From Novosphingobium ovatum (GTDB taxonomy: Bacteria > Pseudomonadota > Alphaproteobacteria > Sphingomonadales > Sphingomonadaceae), in assembly GCF_009909235.1 (NCBI RefSeq), contig NZ_JAAAPO010000003.1, positions 62,001 through 126,000 on the forward strand: a DNA stretch of 64,000 bases, given 5' to 3'. Numbering within the stretch: position 1 is the stretch's first letter; every line of letters begins with the position of its first letter. Shown one piece after another: positions 35,520-46,269 of this stretch. The notes beneath the pieces are model-generated. The model saw only the letters and a list, made by a program, of their open reading frames with translations. It was not told the DNA's origin and ran no database searches. The translations under genes and the position numbers were made by a program.

Positions 35520-36980
35520 TTATCCCAGCGTGATGCCCATCGCGGTCAACGCCCCGCCCAGCGGCGCGAATTTGGCGGCGATCAGGATCACGCCCAGCAT
35601 GCCGGCCACCCCGATGCTTTTGGGATCGGTGATGGCAAAGGCCACCGGGTCGCTGTCGACCTGACCGCGCCGGCCCATCATCCACACGCGGTTCAGCCAG
35701 TACAGCAGCGGCAGCGGCAGCAGCCACAGCAATTGCGGCGTGGCATAGGCGCCGGTCTTGGCCATCGCTTCGGCAAACAGCACCAGCACCAGGATCGAGA
35801 CCATCCCCGCCGCCAGCCCGCTGATCGCCACGATCTCGGTGTCGGAGCGGGTATAGCCCCGGCCCGAGAGCAGTTCGTGCTCTTCACGCGGGGAGCTGCG
35901 CAGTTCGACATAGCGCTTGAGATAGCCGAGGCTGAGGAAGAAGAAGGTGCTGAACAACAGCAGCCAGAACGACACCGGCACGCCAATCGCCGCCGCCCCC
36001 GCCACGATGCGGATGGTATAGAGGCACGCCAGCGTCAGCACGTCAGCAATCATCGCCGCCTTGAGCCGCATGGAATAGGCCAGCGTCAGCGCGAAATAGC
36101 AGGCCATCGCCGAGAAGCTGGGCACGCCCAGCAGCCATGCCGCGCCCAGACCCGCCACCGCCGCCAGCACGGTTGCCACCAGCGCCACCGGGATCGGCAG
36201 CGCGCCACTGGCCAGCGGGCGCTTGCGCTTTTTGGGGTGCAGGCGGTCGGCCTCGATGTCCAGCAGGTCGTTGAGCAGATAGACGCTGGAGGCAATCACG
36301 CTCATCGCGATGAAGGCCAGCAGCGAGGCGCCAATCGCCCCGACATTGGCCAGCATCCCGGACGAGGCCAGCGGCACGAAGACCAGCGCGTTCTTGGCCC
36401 ATTGGTGCGGGCGGGCGGCCTTGAGCAAGGCGCGGGCGATGTTGCCGCGCGGGGCGATGCGTTCCTGTTGCGCGGTGCCGGTGGGCGCGTCGACGGTATA
36501 GGCGACGCGCGCCGCGCGCCAGATCGGCCGGTCGGCAGCGCAATCGCCCACATAGTCAAACGGCTTGTCACCCACGGCGGCGCGGATCGCGGCCAGCTTG
36601 GCGCTGCCTTTGACATTGGCGGCGTGGGTACTGGCGATCACCCGGTCAAACAGGCCCAGATGGGCCGCCACGCGATGCGCCGTGCGCCAATGGGCGGCGC
36701 TGGCCAGAATGACCGGGCGGCGCGACGCGCGGGCTTGCGCGATCAGCTCCAGCACCTGCGGGCGATAGGCCAGCGTGGCCGGATCGACCGGCATCCGCCG
36801 CGCCAACAGCGTTTTCAGGTTGGAGCGGCCGCGCAGGAACATCCAGACCATCCCCAGAATGGCCCAGAACCCGCGCTTGCCCAGCTCGACCATGGCCTCC
36901 ATCGCCACGTCGCCGGTGATCAGCGTGCGGTCCAGATCGACCACCAGCGGCACATCCTCTCCAATGCGTTCATGCAGCAT
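35520..36980 (-). CDS. HAD hydrolase-UbiA prenyltransferase fusion
   Basis: A 486-aa fusion. Residues about 1-190 form a haloacid-dehalogenase phosphatase domain with VVDLDRTLI (nucleophile Asp) and FDYVGDCAADRPIW. Residues about 195-486 are a UbiA membrane prenyltransferase with SVYLLNDLLDIEADRLHPKK, the Asp-rich site, and ITDPKSIGVAG at the second loop. Fusions like this resemble decaprenyl-phosphate phosphoribosyltransferases, which put ribose-5-phosphate on polyprenyl phosphate; the HAD domain could then remove the 5-phosphate. The first 11 bases overlap the upstream gene. Substrate is not proven by sequence. Confidence 0.85.
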   Translation of the reverse strand: MLHERIGEDVPLVVDLDRTLITGDVAMEAMVELGKRGFWAILGMVWMFLRGRSNLKTLLARRMPVDPATLAYRPQVLELIAQARASRRPVILASAAHWRTAHRVAAHLGLFDRVIASTHAANVKGSAKLAAIRAAVGDKPFDYVGDCAADRPIWRAARVAYTVDAPTGTAQQERIAPRGNIARALLKAARPHQWAKNALVFVPLASSGMLANVGAIGASLLAFIAMSVIASSVYLLNDLLDIEADRLHPKKRKRPLASGALPIPVALVATVLAAVAGLGAAWLLGVPSFSAMACYFALTLAYSMRLKAAMIADVLTLACLYTIRIVAGAAAIGVPVSFWLLLFSTFFFLSLGYLKRYVELRSSPREEHELLSGRGYTRSDTEIVAISGLAAGMVSILVLVLFAEAMAKTGAYATPQLLWLLPLPLLYWLNRVWMMGRRGQVDSDPVAFAITDPKSIGVAGMLGVILIAAKFAPLGGALTAMGITLG

Positions 36981-38280
36981 GGCTTGCCTCCCCCTGTGCG
37001 CCTGTGTGGGCGCTGTTATGCCTGATGCGGCGCGTCAGAATGTCGCTCAACACGCCGGCGGCCAGCACCATCACCAGCGGCATGATCGGATCGCGGTAGC
37101 GCTCGATGATATAGGCCGCCGCGTGCAGCCCCCAGAACCCGCTAATCGCCATCAGCAGGATCGCGCGGGCGCGGCCCGCCAGTGCGCCAGACCACAGGCC
37201 AAACGCGCCAAGGCCGACAAACAGCAGATATTGCGCCACCTCGCCCATGCGGATCAGCGCCACGGTGCGCGAGGCGGCAAAATCGGCGCGATCGGGCAGG
37301 TTGGGCGCCCAGAACAGGCCCAGCTTGGTCAGGCCCAGCGCGACGACGCGTTCGGGGTTGGCGATGATCCATTGCGTTGCGGCCCGGCCCAGCGCGCTGG
37401 TGGCGCCCATTTCGCCCAGATCGGCGCGCATGGCTTTCCATTGCGGGCCGACAGGGGTCGCCGCGATCGAGACAAACCGGCCCGTTGCCGCGTCATTGTT
37501 GCCCACATACAGGTTGAAGCCCGAATTGGTCGACAGCGTGGCATGGCCCAGCATCTGATGCGTGGCATAAAGCCAGGGCGAGACCACCAGTCCCGCGCCC
37601 AGCGCCAGCGCGCAGAGCGGCGCCAGCATGGCACTCACCCGCCAGCGGGTGGCCACCGCCAACGCCAGCGCGGGCGCGGCCACCGTCATCAGCGCCGATG
37701 TCCCCGCCAGCAGCGCGCCGCCCCACACCGCGCCAGCGGCCAGCGCCAGCGACAGGCGCGGGCCGCTTTGCGCGATGCGCAGAGCGATCCACACCAGCGC
37801 CAGGATCAGCGGCGTCGAGAGGTTCTCGCGCGCCAGCATCGTGCCGTTCCAGATCCCCGGCAGCCACAGCGCATAGGCCAGCAGCGCCAGTTTCTGTCCC
37901 AGCGCCGACAGGCCCGAGTCCCGCGCCACCCGCACCAGCATCAGGCCGCTGATCAGCGCCAGCCCCAGATTGACGACGATCGCCACCGCCACCTTGGCCC
38001 CGAACAGGGCAAAGAACGGCGTCAGCACCAGCGGATAGCCGATGGAATAGAACGCGTGTTGCCCCATGTTGTCGGTGGCCCATTGCCCCTGCGCCATATG
38101 TTGCGCGATGGTGAAATAGGCCAGACCATCGCTTTGCAGCGTTTGGGGCAGGGCAAAACAGGCCGTCACCCGCAGCGCCAGCGCAAACACCAGCAACGCG
38201 CCGATGCTGATCGCGCCGGCCGCCGTGCGGGGGGCTGTTGCGGCAGGGGAAAAGCCGGTGATGTCAGGCATATGGGTCAT
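36970..38280 (-). CDS. GT-C type glycosyltransferase (ArnT/PMT-like, GT39/83)
   Basis: A 436-aa protein with about ten transmembrane helices. The first periplasmic loop holds LQSDGLAYFTIAQHMAQGQ, with the Asp typical of polyprenyl-phosphate-sugar transferases, and YSIGYPLVLTPFFAL follows. It would use a polyprenyl-phosphate sugar at the periplasmic face. ATG 38280 lies 2 bp after the SMR gene stop; ATG 38271 is an alternative. It sits between the SMR-like carrier and the UbiA-HAD fusion, so all three are probably one pathway. Confidence 0.8.
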   Translation of the reverse strand: MTHMPDITGFSPAATAPRTAAGAISIGALLVFALALRVTACFALPQTLQSDGLAYFTIAQHMAQGQWATDNMGQHAFYSIGYPLVLTPFFALFGAKVAVAIVVNLGLALISGLMLVRVARDSGLSALGQKLALLAYALWLPGIWNGTMLARENLSTPLILALVWIALRIAQSGPRLSLALAAGAVWGGALLAGTSALMTVAAPALALAVATRWRVSAMLAPLCALALGAGLVVSPWLYATHQMLGHATLSTNSGFNLYVGNNDAATGRFVSIAATPVGPQWKAMRADLGEMGATSALGRAATQWIIANPERVVALGLTKLGLFWAPNLPDRADFAASRTVALIRMGEVAQYLLFVGLGAFGLWSGALAGRARAILLMAISGFWGLHAAAYIIERYRDPIMPLVMVLAAGVLSDILTRRIRHNSAHTGAQGEASHAA

Positions 38281-38281
38281 G

Positions 38282-38653
38282 TCAGGCAATGCTCCTCGAC
38301 ACACAGATGCAGCCCAGCGCGATCAGTGCCGTGCCCGCCACGCGCCACGCGCTCAGGCTTTCGCCCAGCGCGACAACGCCCAGCAGCATGGTCAAGACAA
38401 AGCCAATGCCGACAAAGGGATAGGCCGCCGACAGCGGCAGGCGCGCCAGCACATAGAGCCACACCACCGCGCCCAAGCCATACAACCCCAGCCCGCCGAT
38501 CACCCAGGGTGAGAGCAGATAGGCCATGACGCCCTGCGCCGCCCCCGCATCGCCCGCCACCCGCACCGAGCTCACGCCCAGTTTCAGCAGCAATTGCGCG
38601 CAGGCGGACATCGCCACGCTTGTCAGAATCAGCACCAGCAACAAGGGTTGCAT
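38282..38653 (-). CDS. Small four-helix carrier, SMR/EamA type (ArnE-like)
   Basis: A 123-aa protein with four transmembrane helices, AQLLLKLGV near the start and LARLPLSAAYPFVGIGFVLTML in the centre, as in ArnE/ArnF flippase halves and small multidrug proteins. A clean GGAGG lies 9 bases ahead of ATG 38653; the longer in-frame extension to 38689 lacks a site. In this operon a lipid-linked-sugar flippase is more likely than drug export. Confidence 0.82.
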   Translation of the reverse strand: MQPLLLVLILTSVAMSACAQLLLKLGVSSVRVAGDAGAAQGVMAYLLSPWVIGGLGLYGLGAVVWLYVLARLPLSAAYPFVGIGFVLTMLLGVVALGESLSAWRVAGTALIALGCICVSRSIA

Positions 38654-39019
38654 CGAAAACCTCCGTGAATGTGGCCGGTATCCGGGCAAATCCGCAGGGT
38701 TGAAATGGCGTTAACCGTGGCTTTTTGGCGCTGTGCCGAAGTGGCACGGGGGCAGGGCAATCCTTACCGCAGGCGGGGCGCGGGGCAGGGCGCAGCACTA
38801 TCTGATGGGGCGATGCGCAATTTTATGGGCCAGCGGGGGCAATAGCTGGCGGTCGATCGCGGCCAAATTGCGTGAAATGCAAAGAAAACCGCCGATTTCC
38901 GCCGTTTTGAGCAGTATGCCATCCATTTGATGCGGATCAATGTCGCGCCGCATTTTGTAAGCAAGACTTACGAATATCGGGCGGCACCCCAGTCGGCCCT
39001 GACAGCCATGGAGAGGCGT
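38654..39019. other. Divergent intergenic region, SMR operon and ligA
   Basis: 366 bases with no supported gene. The ligA-proximal part holds the 21-bp palindrome at 38954-38974. The AT-richer section around 38880-38960 probably contains the ligA promoter; I could not choose a firm -35/-10 pair. The left part serves the minus-strand SMR/GT-C/UbiA cassette. Confidence 0.6.
38954..38974. promoter_or_regulatory. Lignin-regulon operator copy 1 (ligA)
   Basis: TTTGTAAG-CAAGA-CTTACGAA, a palindrome with one mismatch, ending 45 bases before the ligA ATG. Related copies precede the PQQ dehydrogenase, ligM and the ligD-like/MFS pair. The length and symmetry suit a dimeric MarR- or GntR-type regulator. 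Confidence 0.72.
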
Positions 39020-39433
39020 ATGAGTTCTTCACCTGCAAAGCCGGAGCCGATCCCCGGCACCCACCTGTTCGACGGCGATGCCGCGGCCAAGGGTTTCGCG
39101 CTGAACGACATGTGTTTTTCGTTCAATGACGCGGCCAACCGTCAGGCCTTTCTGGATGACGAGGACGGGTATTGCGCCAAGTTCAACCTGACGCCCGAAC
39201 AACGCAAGGCGGTGGCTGACCGCAGCGTGCTGGGCATGATCGCAGCCGGCGGCAACATCTATTATCTGGCCAAGCTGGCCGGGATTTTCGGTCTGAACGT
39301 GCAGGACGTGGGTTCGCTGCAGACCGGCGTTCCGGTGGACAAGTTCAAGGCCATGCTGCTGGCGCAGGGCCGTGGCGAAACATACGAAGCGGCGCATGCC
39401 GAAATGATGAAGGGGGAGATGGTCAATGGCTGA
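39020..39433 (+). CDS. ligA: Protocatechuate 4,5-dioxygenase alpha subunit
   Basis: A 137-aa helical small subunit of the class III extradiol dioxygenase LigAB. It follows the LigA pattern: PIPGTHLFDGDAAAKGFALN, FLDDEDGYCAKFNLTPEQRKAV and GGNIYYLAKL. LigA caps the active site of LigB and helps bind the substrate carboxylate. ATG 39020 has a GGAGAGG site; the longer in-frame reading upstream covers the operator and is not family-like. It overlaps ligB by 8 bases. Substrate may be protocatechuate or 3-O-methylgallate, as both arise from lignin and LigAB can cleave both. Confidence 0.88.
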   Translation: MSSSPAKPEPIPGTHLFDGDAAAKGFALNDMCFSFNDAANRQAFLDDEDGYCAKFNLTPEQRKAVADRSVLGMIAAGGNIYYLAKLAGIFGLNVQDVGSLQTGVPVDKFKAMLLAQGRGETYEAAHAEMMKGEMVNG

Positions 39434-40268
39434 GATCGTAGGCGCTTATTTCACCAGTCACGTGCCCGCCATCGGTGGCGCGATCCATCGTGGCCTGCAG
39501 CAGGACCCCTATTGGAAGCCGTTTTTTGACGGTTTCCCGCCGGTGCAGGAATGGCTGGCCAAGGTGAAGCCGGATGTGGCGATCGTGTTCTACAACGACC
39601 ACGGCCTGAACTTCTTTTTGGACAAGATGCCGACCTTTGCCGTGGGCGCGGCCGCGCAATATGACAATGCCGACGAAGGCTGGGGCCTGCCCCTGTTCAA
39701 GAGCTTTGAGGGCCATCTGCCGCTGAGCTGGCACATCATCGAAAGCCTGGTGGAGGATGAGTTCGACATCACCACCTGCCAGAAGATGCTGATCGACCAC
39801 GCTTTGTCGATTCCCTTCGAACTGGCCTATCCCAACGCGGACAAGTGGCCGACCAAGCTGGTGCCGATCGCCATCAACACCGTGCAGCACCCGCTGCCCT
39901 CGGCCAAGCGTGTGCTGGCGCTGGGTCAGGCGGTGAACAAGGCGATCCAGAGCTGGCAGGGCGACGAGCGCATCGTGGTCATCGGTACGGGCGGGTTGTC
40001 GCACCAGCTGGACGGCGAGCGCGCTGGGTTCATCAATCAGGACTATGACAAGTTCTGCATGGACAATCTGTCGGTCGATCCCGCCGCCCTGACCAAGGAC
40101 AGCGTGCATGAAATCGTGCGCCTTTCGGGCACGCAGGGCGTGGAAATTCTGAACTGGATCGGCGCGCGTGGCGCGATGGGTGAGGGCGTTGCCGCCGAAA
40201 TCCACCGCAATTACCACATTCCGATCTCGAACACGGCCGCCGCCACGATGGTGCTGGAACCGGCCTGA
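39426..40268 (+). CDS. ligB: Protocatechuate 4,5-dioxygenase beta (catalytic) subunit
   Basis: A 280-aa catalytic subunit with non-heme Fe(II). Iron ligands are the His in TSHVPAIGG (about residue 12) and in YNDHGLNFF (about 59), plus a C-terminal Glu; the catalytic His is in GTGGLSHQLDGERAGF (about 195). These features are those of LigB, opening the ring between C4 and C5. It lacks the C-terminal LigA domain of gallate dioxygenases (DesB), fitting the separate ligA upstream. It is distant enough from SYK-6 LigB that the favoured catechol could differ. Its 3' end is partly repeated after the stop (40254-40315). Confidence 0.88.
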   Translation: MAEIVGAYFTSHVPAIGGAIHRGLQQDPYWKPFFDGFPPVQEWLAKVKPDVAIVFYNDHGLNFFLDKMPTFAVGAAAQYDNADEGWGLPLFKSFEGHLPLSWHIIESLVEDEFDITTCQKMLIDHALSIPFELAYPNADKWPTKLVPIAINTVQHPLPSAKRVLALGQAVNKAIQSWQGDERIVVIGTGGLSHQLDGERAGFINQDYDKFCMDNLSVDPAALTKDSVHEIVRLSGTQGVEILNWIGARGAMGEGVAAEIHRNYHIPISNTAAATMVLEPA

Positions 40269-40315
40269 CGGCCGGCCGGGGTGCTGGAACCGGCCTGAAC
40301 ATACTGAAATCGGCC
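40254..40315 (+). repeat. Degenerate repeats of the ligB 3' end
   Basis: CTGGAACCGGCC at 40254-40265 (end of ligB), an exact copy at 40284-40295 and a third form CTGAAATCGGCC at 40304-40315. The first two share 19 bases, 40250-40268 and 40280-40298, including the TGA. It looks like a slipped-strand duplication of the gene tail. Confidence 0.75.
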
Positions 40316-40472
40316 AGCGCCGGGGCCTCATACCCGGTGCCTGTCCAACCCGGCAAAAGGCTCCTTGCCGCGTGATCTTGCCCAGCTTTCGCAGGTGGTG
40401 CAGGATCGCGCGCAGGGGGCCTTTTCCTGTTGGGGCAAGCTGTTGTTGCCCCTTGACCCACCCCCCTCAAAA

Positions 40473-40493
40473 AACGTAAGCATTGCATACAAA
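40473..40493. promoter_or_regulatory. Lignin-regulon operator copy 2 (PQQ dehydrogenase)
   Basis: AACGTAAG-CATTG-CATACAAA, 62 bases before the dehydrogenase ATG. The right arm matches the consensus in 7 of 8 positions; the left keeps only GTAAG. A TTGACC at 40453-40458 lies just upstream and could be a -35, placing the operator over the -10. Confidence 0.62.
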
Positions 40494-40555
40494 GGCGGTG
40501 TCAGACCGTGCCCATGGCACGCGGGTGGCGCAAATCGACGCCGTGAGGAGAGGTT

Positions 40556-42709
40556 ATGCAGGGTATCGCGAAGAATCGCTTCGGCGCGCGCGCGCCGTTT
40601 TCGGGCAAGATCCGCGCATTTGTGCTGGCTGGCATCGCGGCTGGGGCGCTGGCTGGGTGCAACCTGTTGCCCGGCGGCAGCATCACCGTCGATCAGGCCG
40701 CGATTGAGGCCGCCGCGGAAAAGGGCGACAACTGGCTTAGCCATGGCCGCACCTATGACGAACAGCGCTTCAGCCCGCTGGACAAGGTGAACACCGGCAA
40801 CGTTGCGGGTCTGGGCCTGTCGTGGTTCGCCGATCTGGACACGCAGCGCGGGCAGGAAGCGACCCCGCTGGTGATCGACGGCATCATCTATACCACCACC
40901 GCCTGGTCCAAGGCCAAGGCCTATGACGCGGTCACCGGCAAGCTGATCTGGGAATTCGACCCCAAGGTGCCGGGCGAAACGGCGGTCAAGGCCTGCTGTG
41001 ACGTGGTCAACCGCGGCATGGGCGCATGGGGCGACAAGCTGTTCTTTGGCACGCTGGACGGGCGCCTGATCGCGCTTGATCGCGCCACGGGCAAGCAATT
41101 GTGGTCAACCGTGACGGTGGACCAGTCCAAGCCCTATACCATCACCGGCGCGCCGCGCGTGATCGATGGTCTGGTGATCATCGGCAATGGCGGGGCGGAA
41201 ATGGGCGTGCGCGGCTTTGTCGCGGCCTATGACGTCAACACCGGCAAGCAGGTGTGGAAGTTCTATACCGTCCCGGCGCAACCCGGCCAGAACAAGGAAG
41301 AACACCTGAAGCGCGCCGAGGCGACGTGGAAGGGCGAATGGTGGAAGCTGGGCGGTGGCGGCACGGTCTGGGACTCGATGGCCTATGACGCCAAGCTGGA
41401 CCTGCTGTATATCGGCGTTGGCAACGGCAGCCCGTGGAATCAGGCCTATCGCTCGCCCGGTGGTGGGGACAACTTGTACCTGTCCTCGATCGTGGCGGTG
41501 CGGCCCAAGACCGGCGAATATGTCTGGCACTTCCAGGAAACGCCGGGCGAGACATGGGATTTCACCGCGACGCAGCACATCGTGCTGGCCGACATGGAGA
41601 TCGGTGGCAAGCCGCGCAAGGTGCTGATGCACGCGCCCAAGAACGGCTTTTTCTATGTCATCGACCGCGAGACGGGCAAGTTCATCTCGGGCAAGAACTA
41701 TGTCCCGGTGAACTGGGCCAAGGGGCTGGACCCGGTGACGGGCCGCCCGATCTTCAACCCCGATGCCCGCATTGACCAGACGGGCAAGCCGTTTGTCGTG
41801 ACGCCGGGCGCGGGCGGGGCGCACAGCTGGCACCCGATGGCCTATGATCCCAAGCAAAAGCTGATGTTCATCCCGGCCCAGATCGCTGCCTTCCCCTATA
41901 TCCCGATGAAGGATTTCAAGCCGGCCAAATATGGCTTTAACAACGGCATGGACTTTGCCGCGGCGGCGATGCCCGCGATTCCCGCGGTGCGCGCGGCGGC
42001 CAATGCGGCCACGCAGGGCGCGCTGATCGCGTGGGATCCGATCACGCAGTCCGAGCGCTGGCGCGTGCCCTACCCCGGCCCGTCGAACGGCGGCCTGCTG
42101 GCGACGGCCGGTGGTCTGGTGTTCCAGGGCACGGCTGCGGGCAATTTCGTCGCCTATTCGTCCAAGGACGGCAAGAAGCTGTGGTCGTTCCCGGCCCAGA
42201 CCGGCATCGTTGCCGCCCCTATCACCTTTACCGCCAAGGGTGAGCAATATGTAGCCGTGATGGCCGGTTGGGGCGGTATCTGGCCGCTGGCCACCGGCGC
42301 GCTGGCGTGGAAGTCCGGCCCGGTCAAGAACGTCTCGCGCCTGTTGGTGTTCAAGATCGGCGGCACGGCCAAGCTGCCCCCCGCGACCGACCCGCATTAC
42401 CCTGCGCCGCTGGCCCCGCCCGCCGTTACCGCGCCCAAGGCCGTGTCGGATGCCGGTGGTCAGCTGTTCGGCCGGTTCTGTGGCGTGTGCCATGGCGACG
42501 CGGCGGTGGGTGGCGGCGTCACGCCCGACCTGCGCCGCAGCGGCGCGCTGGCCAGCGCTGATCTGTGGAAGTCGATCGTCTATGACGGCCTGCTGAAGGA
42601 CCGTGGCATGATCGCGTGGAAGGACCAGTTCACCCCCGAACAGGTCGAATCGATCCGCCATTACGTCATCGCCCGCGCCAATGAAGACAAGGCTTTGGGC
42701 GAGAAGTAA
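40556..42709 (+). CDS. PQQ-dependent quinohemoprotein alcohol dehydrogenase, lipoprotein
   Basis: A 717-aa type II quinohemoprotein. A lipobox LAGC (Cys at residue 35) marks it as a lipoprotein. The eight-bladed PQQ propeller follows, with vicinal cysteines in KACCDVVNRGMG that bind PQQ, and ETWDFTATQHIV with the catalytic Asp region. Near the C-terminus, a cytochrome c domain has FCGVCHGD (heme CxxCH, about residue 640). It oxidises alcohols or aldehydes in the periplasm and passes electrons to a cytochrome. An aromatic alcohol from lignin is a good guess from its operator and neighbours. GAGGAGAGG ribosome site. Confidence 0.92.
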   Translation: MQGIAKNRFGARAPFSGKIRAFVLAGIAAGALAGCNLLPGGSITVDQAAIEAAAEKGDNWLSHGRTYDEQRFSPLDKVNTGNVAGLGLSWFADLDTQRGQEATPLVIDGIIYTTTAWSKAKAYDAVTGKLIWEFDPKVPGETAVKACCDVVNRGMGAWGDKLFFGTLDGRLIALDRATGKQLWSTVTVDQSKPYTITGAPRVIDGLVIIGNGGAEMGVRGFVAAYDVNTGKQVWKFYTVPAQPGQNKEEHLKRAEATWKGEWWKLGGGGTVWDSMAYDAKLDLLYIGVGNGSPWNQAYRSPGGGDNLYLSSIVAVRPKTGEYVWHFQETPGETWDFTATQHIVLADMEIGGKPRKVLMHAPKNGFFYVIDRETGKFISGKNYVPVNWAKGLDPVTGRPIFNPDARIDQTGKPFVVTPGAGGAHSWHPMAYDPKQKLMFIPAQIAAFPYIPMKDFKPAKYGFNNGMDFAAAAMPAIPAVRAAANAATQGALIAWDPITQSERWRVPYPGPSNGGLLATAGGLVFQGTAAGNFVAYSSKDGKKLWSFPAQTGIVAAPITFTAKGEQYVAVMAGWGGIWPLATGALAWKSGPVKNVSRLLVFKIGGTAKLPPATDPHYPAPLAPPAVTAPKAVSDAGGQLFGRFCGVCHGDAAVGGGVTPDLRRSGALASADLWKSIVYDGLLKDRGMIAWKDQFTPEQVESIRHYVIARANEDKALGEK

Positions 42710-42856
42710 GGCGATGTGGGCGCTGGGGAGATCTCCGGCGCCCGCCTGTCGCGTTTCACGGTGGGAAACGCAGCGGGAAGGCGGCTAACGCTGTGGCCTG
42801 ATGCGGCTATGGGGTGGTCTGGCCCTTTGCCCCCACCGCTTACCGGAGAATGCCCC

Positions 42857-43729
42857 GTGCCCATCGACCTGTCCAAGATCAAGGCCATCGACGTTCACGT
42901 CCACGCCGAAGTGTCCTGCCACGATCCCGAAGACCCGGTGATGGGCCAGTTCTTCGACGCCGCCAGCGCCTATTTCAAGGCCCCGCGTGAACGCCCCAAA
43001 ATGCCCGAGATCGTCGAGATCTACCGTGAGCAGCAAATCGCCTTTTGCCTGTTCACCGTGGATTGCGAGGCGGGCATCGGCGCCAAGCGCGTGTCCAATT
43101 ACGAGATCGCCGAATTCGCCGCCAAGAACGATGATGTCTGCATCCCCTTTGCCAGCATCGACCCGCACAAGGGCAAGCTGGGCGCGCGCGAGGCGCGTGA
43201 CCTGATCGAGAACCACGGGGTCAAGGGGTTCAAATTCCACCACATCATGCAGAACATCGCCCCCGGTGAGCAGGTGGGTTACGCCATTTACGAGGTGATC
43301 AACCATTACAAGCTGCCCGCCATTTTCCACACTGGCCATTCGGGCATGGGCACGGGGATGCGCGGCGGCGGCGGGGTGCGGCTGAAATATGGTCAGCCGA
43401 TGCTGGTGGATGATGTGGCGGTGGATTTCCCCGACATGAAGATCATCCTGGCCCATCCGTCATGGCCCTGGGTGGACGAAAGCCTGTCGATGGCGTTGCA
43501 CAAGACCAATGTGTACATCGACTTGTCGGGATGGAGCCCCAAATATTTCGCGCCGCAGATCATTCAATACGCCAACACGCAGCTGAAGAAAAAGATGCTG
43601 TTCGGCAGCGACTTCCCGCTGATCCACCCGCAAAAATGGATCGATGCCGCGCTGGCTGTCGGCTTCCGCGAGGAGGTGATGCCCGGCATCCTGAAGGACA
43701 ACGCCGCCCGCCTGCTGGGGCTGGCCTGA
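42857..43729 (+). CDS. Amidohydrolase family protein (PF04909), substrate unknown
   Basis: A 290-aa metal-dependent TIM barrel. The metal motif is DVHVHAE near the start; other likely ligands are FHTGHSG, ILAHPSWPW and LFGSDFPLI with the catalytic Asp. The PF04909 family includes C-C hydrolases and decarboxylases of aromatic metabolism (LigY, LigW, ACMSD). This one is not close to LigJ, LigY or LigW as I recall them. It follows the PQQ dehydrogenase by 147 bp and precedes the LigF-like gene by 40 bp. GTG 42857 has a GGAGA site; the longer ATG 42716 reading adds unmatched residues. Confidence 0.82.
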   Translation: MPIDLSKIKAIDVHVHAEVSCHDPEDPVMGQFFDAASAYFKAPRERPKMPEIVEIYREQQIAFCLFTVDCEAGIGAKRVSNYEIAEFAAKNDDVCIPFASIDPHKGKLGAREARDLIENHGVKGFKFHHIMQNIAPGEQVGYAIYEVINHYKLPAIFHTGHSGMGTGMRGGGGVRLKYGQPMLVDDVAVDFPDMKIILAHPSWPWVDESLSMALHKTNVYIDLSGWSPKYFAPQIIQYANTQLKKKMLFGSDFPLIHPQKWIDAALAVGFREEVMPGILKDNAARLLGLA

Positions 43730-43769
43730 CCCGGATGGCGGCGGCGCACAGGCTATAATAACGGAGAGC

Positions 43770-46269
<2,500 letters not shown>

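Noticed and set aside
38282..38653. SMR gene as a multidrug efflux pump
   Set aside because: Operon context with GT-C and UbiA genes favours a lipid-sugar carrier; no drug-specific features visible.
40328..40550. Remnant gene between ligB and the PQQ dehydrogenase
   Set aside because: Only low-complexity short frames; the section is better read as repeat copies plus promoter and operator.
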